From contig OY754329.1 of assembly GCA_963573305.1 (NCBI GenBank), forward strand, positions 130,497,422-130,561,421: a DNA stretch of 64,000 bases, in the 5' to 3' direction. The notes beneath the pieces were generated by a model, which did not search any database, had not been told where the DNA came from, and worked only from the letters and a program-made list of their open reading frames with translations. The stretch comes from Pyrrhosoma nymphula (lineage: Eukaryota; Arthropoda; Insecta; Odonata; Coenagrionidae). The position numbers and the translations under genes were made by a program. This document shows positions 47,641 through 58,560 of this stretch, piece by piece. Each line of letters starts with the position of its first letter. The stretch's first letter is position 1.

Positions 47641-47703
47641 CACATTGAAATCCGAATTTTTTAACTGTAAATTTTCTTCTTTGTTAATAGCTTGTTGCTA
47701 TAT

Positions 47704-48190
47704 CTGTGAGTCCGACATTTATGCTGGAAACATACCAGTTTTAGCTTCACACGACATTTTGACCTAAGCAACACGAGTATATCTCAACCTGTTCTGTATG
47801 GGATGCCTCAAAAAACCAACAAACATTTCTCAATTTAAAGCACAATGGCATTAACATGTTCAGAAGTGTATTTAGCATCAAACTACTTAATTTTTAATTA
47901 AATAATAGTATAATTAAAAAGATAAGATGTGAAAGAACAGCCGACTAGCTGAACCATAACCTTTTGTATTATCCGTTTGTGAAATATTTTTACATATTTT
48001 ATCACGTATTTATCTTTGGGAGTTGTTTTTGTTAAAAATAAATCAATATTATTATTATTATATTCAAGGTTCTTCCGCGACTGCGAGTCCGACATTTATG
48101 CTGAAAATATACACGTTTTAGCTTAACACGAAATTTTGACCACAACAACACCAATATATCTCAACCCTGTGCTCTATAGGGAATGGAGTG
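47704..48190. repeat. Direct repeat pair, ~110 bp units 377 bp apart
   Basis: GAGTCCGACATTTATGCTG begins at 47708 and again at 48085, and similarity continues through TTTAGCTT..ACACGA.ATTTTGACC and ATATCTCAACC for about 110 bp. The ends do not show TG..CA, so LTRs are not supported. The pair flanks a short AT-rich stretch. Confidence 0.65.
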
Positions 48191-48419
48191 GTAAAGTCCC
48201 ATGAGTCCATTGCCCATACAGCACGATGTCGTCTGCAGCGGTCATATGAATACGTTTTTTGCATCTACATTGGTCACAAGGTAAATAAAAAATTAAAAGA
48301 GTTTTTGACACCCTAACGCAACTATCTACAGTGATAAGAGTGCTTAGCACAACCGTAGTAAACAGATATCATCCAGTAATTCTTTCCTTACGCATTTAAA
48401 TTATCTACTACATTCAACT

Positions 48420-49262
48420 ATCCAGCCTGTATCCTCAGGCATATCATCACCATGTGCAATTGATTCAGATGAGGTTACCAGTACCTCACTCAATGGAGCA
48501 AGTACTAGCTTCTCCAAATCAACAGAGACTGCAATCACCTTCCCATCACAATCATTACAGACAATTCAATCGACTTTATCAAGTACTAGAAATCCGTTGA
48601 CACAAACAACTTTGACACATTTAATAATGAAGCTAACATCAGACAAAGAAAACTTAGGAGATTAATTTCAGCTTGGTGAAAAATATTGTGTAATTTTATT
48701 TCCCTTTTTCAACTAGAGGAGAGTGAGAATTTAAGAGAATTTATTTCCAAACTAAATAACCCATATCATGGACCTAATAGGAAAATATTGTCGAATGTTT
48801 TAGAACCACAGTTGTATGAGGCGGCGAAAGAAATGGCAAATAATGAGTTGAAAAAGGGGCAGACATATTCCATTGCTACAGTTGGTTGGACTTCCAGAAG
48901 CAGTGAATTTTATTCGTGAATAACAGTACATTAAATTTCCAAATACTTGCAGTTTGAATCCTTTGTACTAGACTGTTTCCAGTATAATGACAGGCATGCA
49001 GGGAAATGTTGTAAAATGGTTGCAAAGGGTAATGAAGGAGTGGGGAATAGATGAAAACGTGGGGGTTGTAGTAACTGATAATACGGCAAAATTTGTGGTA
49101 GCAGTGAAATTTGGAGGTTGGAAGCATAGTCCATGCTTTTCACATTATACGATACATTTGATTACTCAGTATGGAATGCATAATGCCTTACAAGAAATAG
49201 TCATCAAGGTAAAGAATATTGTTAAACATAACAGGCATAGTCCCCAGGCAACAGAGAAATAA
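48420..49262 (+). pseudogene. hAT transposase remnant (BED-type family)
   Basis: Frame 48686-48919 contains LNNPYHGPNRKILSNVLEP, LYEAAKE and VGWTSRSSEFYS, and frame 48987-49262 contains MKEWGIDENVGVVVTDN then AKFVVAVKFGGW and CFSHYTIHLITQYGM. These match the central hAT RNase H-like fold around the catalytic Asp (VVTDN) and the CxxH motif. Upstream 48440-48640 is Ser/Thr-rich, like hAT linkers. Frame breaks at 48660-48720 and 48920-48980 and loss of the dimerisation domain after 49260 make it inactive. Whether it mobilised the local hAT MITEs is unknown. Confidence 0.75.
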
Positions 49263-49387
49263 AAAAAGGAAAAACAATTGATAGCCGTATACTAAAACTC
49301 TCTTCCCTAAAACAACAATTTTGACGTGGTGGAAGGGCTTATGCATTCCAATGACCTCTATAGCTGGTCTGGCAGGAGATATTAATA

Positions 49388-50014
49388 TTGCTCCTGGTAG
49401 GGCCACCCATGCCAAATAGGTCGAAGGGTAGGAGCCCGAAGAAAGGTAGTTCCGTGATGGGGTTAAAAATACCGTTGGTAAGCGGGGGTGGGAGTCCCTC
49501 CCAACTATCAATTACCCTTAATGTGAAATTTATTCATAGATATTTGAATCCTGGCACCTACGGGACGCCGCCCACTAGGGCGGGTGTCGTGCCCGGCAGC
49601 GGGGGAGGCAAGGCCTCCGCGGTCGTCATCAAAATAAATCCTTGCACAACAATGTCATCAGAGGATACACGTAATAGGAGGGAGAAGAAAAAGAGGAGGA
49701 GGAAAGCAGCGGTAAAAATAGGAACTTGGAACGTTACGACAATTATGAGGGCCGGGAAGCTTGAGAATATGAAACAGAAAATGGAGAAAGGGAAAAGAGA
49801 AGCTTTGGGACTGTGCGAGGTGAGATGGAAAGATAGCAGGAACTATTGGAGTGATAGTTACAGGGTATTCTATAGTGGGGGAGATGTGAGTCAACGTGGG
49901 GTAGCTATGGTACTGAATACAAAATTGGGGATGAGGGTAGTAAATATCGACCAGGTGGGCGACAGGATACTAGTGGTAGAAATAAAGGCAAGCCCGACGA
50001 ATTTCGTACTGTAG
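49388..50014 (+). pseudogene. LINE 5' end with APE endonuclease start
   Basis: A GC-richer 5' UTR-like segment (49388-49650) leads to MSSEDTRNRREKKKRRR, then IGTWNVTTIMRAGKLENM (49719-49772), LGLCEVRW (49805-49828), FYSGG and RGVAMVLNTK, the N-terminal half of the apurinic-type endonuclease of RTE/CR1-type LINEs. The match ends abruptly near 50010. A preserved 5' end with a missing 3' part is the reverse of ordinary LINE truncation. It abuts the hAT transposase remnant. Confidence 0.8.
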
Positions 50015-50019
50015 GGCTC

Positions 50020-50165
50020 TTCTTAAATGTCTCACGTGGGGAGGTTGAACTTGTTCTATTTTGTATCTTGTACACAATTCCGCCTTCCTGTTTCTATAAA
50101 ATCTCATTTCTTTCGTCTTCTTGTGATTATTCTTCATCCTATACCTTTCGAACTGCACCTCTACG
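50020..50165 (-). pseudogene. Possible inverted LINE RT scrap
   Basis: The minus frame contains NHKKTKEMRFYRNRK and YKIEQVQ, resembling the K-T-K-x-M-x-F...I-E-Q-V segment just after the YADD box of RTE-like RTs. It abuts the endonuclease fragment in opposite orientation. The match is short and could be coincidence. Confidence 0.35.
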
Positions 50166-50789
50166 TAAGTTAAAGATGGATGATCTCTCGCTCTCCTGAA
50201 GACGCTACTAGTGTGTGGAGGGAAACGTTGAGCGATGATTAATCACACAGTTAATCTTTGATTATTAATTCTAATTGTGAGATTAGTTTCATAATAGCCC
50301 CTGGAACAACCCTGATTCAATCCTGCCTATTTCTCTCCCCCCACCCAATATTGCATACGCTTGATTAAACTTCCATATATTTTAAAGCTTGTTTTCTTAT
50401 GAGTTCTCGCTCGCCACTCCGACGGGTCAAGCCGGCGACATTCCCGACGGATGTGGTTCATTTTTGTCGCCTAGTGGCTTCCTCCAGCCTTTTTGACACC
50501 ATGGCCCTTATCAAACCGACATTTTTTTAGGAATTCCTCATTTAAAATGAGACAAAAATAATCAATTCGTTAGATTTTGATTAAAGCATAATACACGTTT
50601 TATCAGCACGAAAAACATAAAACGATCTTATGATAAACTGGCCGGATTAACGCGATTGACAGCAAATATATTTTTAAGAACTCAACATCATGTAAAATAT
50701 TTGGTTTCGTTAATTTTACAATTAAAAAATTAAATGCATTTGTTTAGAACTCTAACATCGAGTCGTGACAAAACTGTAAACATGATCAG

Positions 50790-50960
50790 GAATCAAAATA
50801 TGGAATAACTTTGCTCGTTCCTCAATTATATTTATCACTTGCGACCGGTTTCGATACAGAGTATCAACTTCTGGCCGGAAGATGATACCTCGTGTCGCAA
50901 CCGGTCACAATAAATTGATATAATTGTGGAACGAGCTAAGATTTTCCTTATTTTGATTCG
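50790..50960. repeat. Foldback palindrome with no loop, 85-bp arms
   Basis: Left arm 50790-50874 and right arm 50875-50960 are diverged reverse complements meeting at CTTCTGGCCGGAAG. Shared words include GCTCGTTCC, CAATTATAT and GACCGGTT. The arms contain GATGATAC..GTCGCAACCGGTC, a degenerate form of the CTGATGA...GAAACCGGTC type found in hammerhead-bearing repeats. Confidence 0.8.
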
Positions 50961-51059
50961 TTATGAAGGAGCTCCACTAAGTGACGCACAAAACCACTTA
51001 ATACATTAATATAAATTTTAAATGTATTGTAATTACATACATGCATATCCATCACACAA

Positions 51060-51600
51060 TTCCCTTTCGGGGTAGGCAAAGTCAAAGAATATTTTTATTG
51101 CCGTTAGCCCTAGAAAAATAGCTCCCTTTTAAAACATTTCCTCCAAAATGCTCTATCCTTTCAAACCACTTTCGCTTCTCTTGCACTCATTCGTTGCTTC
51201 ACACACGCTTTCCTATTCTTAAGACTCCTAATATTCCTTATCCGTAGAGTCTCTTCCATCACATTCACCCATGACTTTCGCTGTCCACCTCTTCGTTCCA
51301 CACCATTCATTCTGCTATCAAATATCTGTTTCGTTATTCGACTCTCTCCCGTTCTCTCGACGTGGTCAAACCAACGAAGCACACTCCTTTCATACACGTC
51401 CATTAATGGAGCATCCAACCCACATTCCATCATAATCCACTCATTCCTAAACCTATCCATCCTACTTTTTTCGCCAACACTTCTCGGGTACTCCATTTCT
51501 GCTGCATTTAGCCTGCTCTTGTGCTCATCCAGTCTGCCAGGCTTCGCTGCCATTTAATAACGTCGGGAGGAAAGCACTTTTGTACCCTGCGATTTCCGCT
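51060..51600 (-). pseudogene. LINE C-terminal fragment (RTE/CR1-like)
   Basis: The minus frame 51553-51161 carries RLNAAEMEYPRSVGEKSRMD, LMDVYERSVLRWFDHVER, and RRGGQRKSWVNVMEETLR. This is the canonical LINE ORF2 C-terminus with M-x-Y-x-R-R-V, L-R-W-F-x-H-V-x-R and R-x-R-x-x-W-x-x-x-x-E-x-x-L. The frame is intact for 130 codons, so the copy is fairly young; RT core and endonuclease are missing. The 3' UTR runs to about 51060. Confidence 0.8.
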
Positions 51601-52414
51601 TCCCTAGACAAGCACTCATTCCTAGATGTGCTCCGCATATTACCTACGACTTCAGTGATATATATACCGTTACTTTGACCATTTAATACTTCACCCTTGT
51701 GAAATTAGCGACTTTCAGCCTCCAGATGATGATTAGAAGAAGTCGGTATCGGCTACGAAATATTTGGCCAAACTTCGGATATTTGGTTCGGCTTCGGTTG
51801 AATCCCTAAGGAAAGAAATCTTCTATCTGAAAACGGTGAGGCAGTAGATGCTGTACAGAGAACTACTAACCCATCCCTTTTAAGTCAAAACAAGGAGACC
51901 CCTCCCAGTGTACATAATAAGCCTGAGAGCAGTAGGATATGAAGGCACTGTTAATGAGAATTACAACAAAGAGAGACTTAAACTTTGCCAACAATATAAA
52001 CACGGGATGGAAGTGACAGATAAATGATGAAGAAAAAAACAGACCGGCCCCTGGGAGATAATAATAGATTTTATTGTATTTCTCTTACTTTATAGAAAGG
52101 GTTATCATAATTAGATGTCCCAAAACCGAGGCATGTCTTGTTTTGTAGTGACTGAAACCGGTACAAAATCGGCATGTTGTAAGTAAAAGTTAGCTAATAA
52201 CTTACTATTATTTTGTTCTTCATTACTTGCAACTGCGACGGCTTGTTTTAGTAACAAACTCTGAGGTACCGATTTCGAATCTCGTTACTAGCTGGACCAT
52301 TTTTTGCCCCCGCTAAGCAGTTCCCACGGGGAATACTTTCAAAATGATGTGGCACCCCACACTAAAGCCCCCATATATGTCCCCATATCGCTCTACATAT
52401 ATGTCCCCATTAGG

Positions 52415-52601
52415 CACATATATGTGAAATATATGGAAATATATATATGGATTCTATTAAAAATTGGTCCCAGAGAATATATTGAACATATATGAAGAAA
52501 TATATGGACTCCATATATTTATCCATATGTGGTCAATATATTCAATTCGGCCAATTTTTAATAGAATCCATATATATTTCCATATATTGCACATATATGT
52601 G
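52415..52601. repeat. Long perfect-type palindrome inside the 1.5-kb element
   Basis: From CACATATATGTG at 52415 to the same word at 52590-52601 the sequence folds on a centre near 52508. The arms share GGATTCTATTAAAAATTGG and GAATATATTGA. About 90-bp arms with almost no loop would extrude as a cruciform or, if transcribed, form a long dsRNA hairpin. Confidence 0.85.
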
Positions 52602-53073
52602 ATTTATGAAACAAAACAAGGAGCATGTGGGCATACACTTGAACTATATTTAGCAATACATAGGCACAATATGTTGCCATAGCTATACAAAAACCACGAA
52701 AACGTGTAAGGAACCCGAAGAATGGGAGTGAGCATAATAATCTGCGATTTCTTATGGAACCAACCTTGACATACTTAATTATAGTGCAGCAGAACTGAAA
52801 CGTAAATACGACAGCCTACATACACCGATAACTGTTTATATCATTTATCTCGTGAGTTACCACCCAACGTAACTGCTTACCATTGTAATTGGGAATGAAA
52901 TTGCGCTGAACTGGTTGCCAAAGGCATCTGGTTCGTTCAACGCGGTTGCGTTACTTCGAGAGGCAATTTATCACAGTCATTAATCGTTCACTATGAATGA
53001 TACGATGACAGAAATTGCGCCTCGTGATAATATTGCTGTTGGTCAACTAACATGGAGTTAAACTATTCCTTTT

Positions 53074-53811
53074 AGCCTGCCAGTTGGCGTGGCAACAACC
53101 TATACTTCATCTGCGACATCAGCGGTGGTCAGCGCCATCTATTAACCGACTTTGCAACCCAATGTATGCAAATCTAAACGTAGATAAAAAAATCTGTACG
53201 TTTTTATAGAAACCTATTCATATCTATATAAATTTCTCAATTTCCAAAGAAGAAAAACTACGTAAGTACAGAAATTTTCATTTATAACAGTGAAAAATAT
53301 GGTTAAAAATTTCTTTTAAATGTCAATTATAAAGCATATATGGAAAACATATTGATGAAACATACATGTCTAACCAAATATTACCCCATATATGTAACAT
53401 ATATCGGCAGTGCAACATATCATGAGCAAGGATATCCCTTATAGCCTGCCAGTTGGCGCGGCAACCATCTATACTTCATCTGCGACATCAACGGTGATCA
53501 ACGCCATCTATTAACCGACTTTGCAGCCCTATGTATGCAAATCTAAGCGTAGATATAAAAATCTTTATGTTTTTAAAGAAACCTATTCATGTCTATATAA
53601 ATCTCTCCATTTCCATAAAAAGAAAATACGAACGTATAGAAATTTTCATCTATAACAGTGAAAAATATGGTTAAAATTTCTTTTAAATGTCATATATAAA
53701 ACATATATGGAAAACATATTGATGAAACATGCATGTCTAACCCACATATTCCCCCATATATGTAACATATATTGGCAGTGCAACATATCTTGAGCAAATA
53801 TATGGGTCGTA
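53074..53811. repeat. Tandem duplication, 2 x ~369 bp
   Basis: AGCCTGCCAGTTGGCG begins at 53074 and 53443. The units remain aligned through CATCTGCGACATCA, ATCTATTAACCGACTTTGCA and AACATATTGATGAAACAT with roughly 90% identity. Such tandem units inside inverted-repeat elements are known seeds of satellites. Confidence 0.85.
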
Positions 53812-54109
53812 TATGGCGAATATATGTCCATATATATCCATTATAACTCCCATATATGGGGCTTCAGTGTGGGCGATACGGTTCCGTTCGTCTTCTGTCA
53901 CGGGGTTTCTTCTTTCAAACGAGTGATAAACACCCTATACTATCAAGAGCCTTCGAGGATGCATGATAAAGTTTGATACAATGTTTTGGATTTACACATT
54001 TCTCGCTATTCATTTGTCACAGCGCATTTCTCCGGGCTGTCGACAGCTGCACTGTAGGCTTTTCATTACATTTTTTTGTTGCAGTAATTTTTTTTCAAAA
54101 ACCTCCCGC

Positions 54110-55424
54110 ATCTATCGTCATGATTTCATTCAGCCGTGGCGTTTTTCAAGGCCATAGCTTGAGACCCAAGCACAGACGGACTCACAGAAAATTCTGGAGT
54201 TCTGAGCTGTCCGGCCGAGATCAAAATTCTTGCCACGAACATTTTCGCGGTTCCTACACTGAAGTACACCTTCAGATGCATGAAATGGAAAGTCAACGCG
54301 TTGCATTACCTCGATAGGAGAACGAGGGATATGATGACCATCTTCATAAATCTTTATCTGAAATCTTCCGTCGCCGATTGCACCTCCCTCACAATGTACA
54401 TACGTGGTAGAGGTCTATTGAGCTAGGAGTGTCCCCACAATAGAGTTGTCCTGGGTGCAGCATGCCGAGTGTTCAAAAGCATAGACCCCCTGCTCAGCCT
54501 CGGAAAAGAGCAGCAGGGGTGTTCCTCTTCCAAGCGGCAAAGACGGCAGCCGACGAAACCGGTCTGGACTAATGTCATCCGACGGAAGAAGGCAGACGTC
54601 CTCAAGCTCGAAATGAAAAAGTCGGCGGAAGACCTTGCTCAAGGCACATATCGGTAAGCCTATGCATGGGTGTTTCTATCGAAACATGGAAAAGCATGGG
54701 CTTTCGAAGGAGCTGATATCTGCCTTCCTACGCTCCGCCGGTCATAAGTCCGAAACCGAGGATTTCGTCCTCGCGTGTCAGGATGGTGTCATAAACACCC
54801 TCGTGTACCGCCACCTAATATTCTGTTGTATCGTATTCAAGGTGGAGGTCGCGGACACGAGATGCAGGGCGTGCCGAGCCCAGCCGGAGACTTAGAGTCA
54901 CCTTCCTTCCGGCTGCAGTTACTACGCCGGGACAGTGTATATAACTCGGCACAACATGGCTCTGCAAGTGTTGCACTTTCACCTCCGACACCATTATGGC
55001 ATCGAAAAAGTATCTGTGCTGCCCTATACCCCTGCAGATATCAAGTCCGTCTCCACCACCAGGCAGTTGGAGGCGACCAAGCCTGATATCGTTCTCCTCG
55101 ACCTCCTCACACGCTTCATGTTCGAGATTTAATTTCCGGCTCCGGCGGAAACGAACGTGGATGCGGAAGAGGTGTAAAAACGGACTACATATCAAGACCT
55201 GCTTTCTGAACTTCGAAAAATGTACGCCGGACACACTGTGAAACAAGTAGTCTTCCTCATAGGTGTGCTCCGAGGAGTTAAGGGCTCGCAGCTAAGTAGC
55301 ATCAAGTGCATTCCGTCTTGTGTGGCACAGGCGGAATCACTTGCAGTTCGCATGCAGGAGGTCACTCCGTCTTTCCTGGGGTCACTCCGCCAACTCCGAA
55401 CGCATGACCCGAATGCAGCGTAGT
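54110..55424 (+). pseudogene. R2/R4/NeSL-type LINE, RT end and restriction-like endonuclease
   Basis: Fragments read in order: SFSRGVFQGHSLRP (~54121-54162, RT QGDSLSP motif); PTLKYTFRCMKWKVNALHYL then DRRTRDMMTI and RGRGLLS (~54250-54420); GLSKELISAFLRSAGHKSET and FVLACQDGV (~54690-54790); a C-x2-C...H-x4-C knuckle (CRACRAQPET, SHLPSGC, ~54865-54925); RHNMALQVLHFHLRHHYGI (~54940-55000); ATKPDIVLLD...FMFEI..FPAPAE (~55070-55150), the PD..E-type nuclease core; YQDLLSELRKMYAGH; and a tail ending at a stop at 55424. This is the single-ORF, site-selective LINE group with a C-terminal restriction-like nuclease. In-frame stops at several points show it is dead. The 5' RT core is missing. Confidence 0.82.
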
Positions 55425-56790
55425 CACCTATCCGGTGGGCGTCGGACGTGGCTGTGTTAACTGCCCAAGCCCCTCCCGAGTCCTCGGTAATTATGACGGC
55501 AATGAAACCTGATGCTTGCAGGGGACTCGGAGGGGAATTTTACAACAGTAACATAAAGAAATTACTTGTACTATTTCGCGTTTAGAAGAAAGTTGTGTTA
55601 AAATAGCATATATTTGTCAAAAAACCAAATCGGTGGAATACAATTATTTCCCTTTTATGCATAGCTAACACTAATAAGAACACGTATGCAAAGTTTCGCA
55701 CAAATCTTTTCTTGAGCAAAACATCGCTCAACCATCATAAAGCCATCATCTTTAAGTTATGTGAAACCACTTGCCTTTTGCGCCTGTGCATAAAAGTTCC
55801 GGAAGCTGCGTCGTTGAAAATGTAAACAAGCACTAGACGCGAAACTGCCTGTGGAGCGTTCCAGATTAGTTGACAGTATGGGCTCTTATGGAGATTAGTT
55901 TCCAATTTAAACCTCAATAATTCCGAAGGCGCGGTGTTGCCAATAGCATCAGGAAGATTATCATATTGCAATGCAGTAGAACAAATTCACATGTAGGAGT
56001 CTTGCAATATTCGAATATTATTATATAATGTAACTCACTTAAAGTTAGCGTGGTGTTGAGAATGGTTGACTTAGTGGCCTCGAGGTTAGTACACGGAGCG
56101 TAAGTTTGGCAACAGCATTTTCCATAAGGCCTATACTGTCGATTAAATCTGGAACACACTATAATTACGTACCAATTATGACAACCCATTTTCTTGGACG
56201 TTGAATCTTTAAAAATTTTTCCTGTTATTTTCTAGCAGACAAAATGTTTTAAGTATTTGAAATTACGCATAACTGAGTTAATGGGCCCGAATTATTTAAT
56301 TGACAGCCGTGATGGACAGGGAATTATTGGCCTATTCACAACCCTATCCCGACTTTTTCCAGGACGTGGCAATTTATAGGAGTTTTCCCGATTCCCAAGG
56401 ATTTCAAGGAAGAGTGGCCATCCTGCTTGTGCATTAGCTTTTGACGCGCTCGTAACCACTAAGGGCTTATCAGCTCCTTGATGACAAAAATGAGACTAGA
56501 CCATACCTCACCAAGGTTAACCAGGGGTCCGACCCCACTAAGTGAGCAAGCATCCGTCAGTCGTTTCTGGCTCGTATCATGGAAGAGGCGAGAGTGGCTC
56601 GCGCCAACTGCCTCCATGCATCACCATCATCACTCGACTAAAGATGACGGGAAACGCTCCTTCCTTTTTTTTCGACCCAACTTCCGCTTCCCCTCAAGAT
56701 AATCTATTATCTTTCGCCGTGGGAAGAATACCAAGAAGAAAATCGCTCTGAGTGTAAAAAAAAATGCGAATTCGATGCACATTTTGAACC
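55425..56790. other. No gene seen
   Basis: No domain, element end or RNA gene could be supported. The frame 56478-56702 includes a His run (HHHHH) but no recognisable fold. Confidence 0.35.
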
Positions 56791-56799
56791 ATAGACGCG

Positions 56800-57300
56800 A
56801 CGCACTTCCGTGTCAGCGCTTTGTTTGTCGCGTCGGAGCATATTGGCTTGTGCTTTTTCTTTCACTTTGCTTATGTTTCCTTTTCCTCTGATATTCCTTT
56901 AGTGATCTCTCAAGAGTAATCCCTTCATCATCGGAAGTCTGATCTACGTATTGGTTTGCTGCAGCTTCCCAATCCACTCTCCTATCGGCCAACCGCTTCA
57001 TTCCGACATAATTCTTCGTTTTGATGTCTTTCATAATTTTCCTCATATATTCCTAATCTGTAATTTATATTTCCTCTGTCATTCTTCTCATTCATTTCTC
57101 CTACCATTATAGTTTTCAACAGGCAGTTGTGTCGCAAATGTGTCAAATGAATTGGCCACTCCTTCTTCACGGAGTTTTCGTTATACTTCTTTTCTCTCCT
57201 CCTAAGTTTAATGGAGATTCTGTATTCTTGATTTCCCGTTTTCTTAACATTAATCTTCAAGTTTTATTTCTTTATAGGTTTATCCATACAGTTCAGCACT
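56800..57300 (-). pseudogene. LINE C-terminal fragment
   Basis: Two overlapping minus frames give HLTHLRHNCLLKTIMVGEMN (57160s), KNDRGN, then MRKIMKDIKTKNYVGMKRLA and DRRVDWEAAANQ (57046-56940). The pattern H-x-x-x-L-L-x-x-I-x-x-G-x-M, R-x-R-G-R-P, and x-x-R-x-x-W matches the extreme C-terminus of RTE/R1-like LINE proteins. A frameshift separates the halves. Similar degenerate sequence may extend to ~58000. Confidence 0.6.
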
Positions 57301-58229
57301 CCCATTCGATCTCTCTTCTAAGTCAGAACGGCTATGCCATCAACAAAAATGGTGCAATTCAATTTCCGATTGCCCCCTCAAAAAACAACCCAAAACGTAA
57401 TGGTGGCTTGAGCACTGGCTTTCCATCCCGCTGAGGACCTCTTGTACCTTTTTTTGAGAGTAGACTAATGACGACACGTGATTTTATCCTCATCTACTCC
57501 CCAAATATTGCTTCCCTTAACAGACACGAAAGTTACCTGCCGATCCTTGCTGGTGCGAATGAGTGCAGCTGCCATTCACCTCCCCAAATAACCCTGAAGA
57601 AATCGGACGTAAAGTAAAAATTTTTTCGTCTCTTTTAGCATTCTGCTATGCGTCTGTGCATCGACTTTGCATTTTTTAGTAGCGTTCATCTCCCACCAAA
57701 TGGCTGAAGAAAAATTTTGGACGTAAATCTATTCTCAATAACACGCACGCTGTTGATGATTTAGTGAGAACATTCGGTTGACCGAGCATAACAAAATGCT
57801 TCGTTTTGCAGTGTGGGATCAATTTCGAGGGGAAACGGCGAACAGACTAGAATATCGACCTCATTTTTATTTGTTCTTCATTTTCACATCTTTCATAATT
57901 TGCTTGGTGAACTCCATCCTTGGTATTCTGCGGTAATTCTTCTCGTTCATTTTCTTTCCAGTGGTTTTTCCCAGAGGATGTTATGTCCGAATTATGTTGT
58001 GTAACTTTGTTTTCTTTACTTCACAGAGTTTTTATTAAGCATATTTTTCCTCTAACTCTTTGAAATACTTATTCGTTGCTAATTATCCCTCCCCGTTTTA
58101 TCGTCCACATTCTTCTTTTAAAAAACGTGTTTCCACAGCTTTTGATTTCATTTATCCTGAAGCAGTTATTGTCCAAGATTTAATGTCATATAGGTATGAG
58201 TATGAACATGCATAATGAGATACATTCGA

Positions 58230-58560
58230 AGCTATTTTTTATTTGGTATTGTACCGGTTAGGGTAGGTTTTGATGGATCATATTTACTCCGCCATTACCT
58301 GGTGTAACATTTATCCCTAAGACGAACTCTCTCTCTCTCTTCAGTTCCCACATCTCTCAAGCAAGACAAAAGTAACTTTCTTCTCCTCCCTCCTCCCTTT
58401 TGTATCCCTAAACAGCCCTCAGGAACCTCTATGGAAAATATTTGGAAGTATGGCACCCTTAGACACGGCATTGCAATGAGGTAGAAGCTATTTTTTTATT
58501 TGGTATTCTACCGTTTAGGGAAGGTTAAATGAAAGTAGGTTAAATATATCTCTCTGGACG
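58230..58560 (-). mobile_element. Possible LA 3' ends, duplicated
   Basis: GAAGCTATTTTTTATTTGGTATTGTACCGGTTAGGGTAGG at about 58229-58268 and a diverged repeat at 58484-58525 both end in the ACCGGTTA.GGTAGGTT word that closes LA 3' UTRs elsewhere. The rest is unrecognisable. A CT microsatellite lies at 58326-58340. Confidence 0.35.

Larger units (their letters stand above)
52356..53873. mobile_element. 1.5-kb inverted-repeat element with internal tandem repeats
   Basis: Left end CCCACACTAAAGCCCCCATA and reverse complement of the right end CCCACACTGAAGCCCCATAT. CATATATG-type words fill both subterminal zones. Inside are a long palindrome (52415-52601) and two 369-bp direct units (53074-53811). 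No transposase and no clear target duplication. CACTR inside the ends recalls CACTA elements, but ends extend beyond it. It resembles foldback-type elements. Confidence 0.7.

Noticed and set aside
47704..48190. LTR pair
   Set aside because: Repeats lack TG..CA ends, primer-binding site and target duplication.
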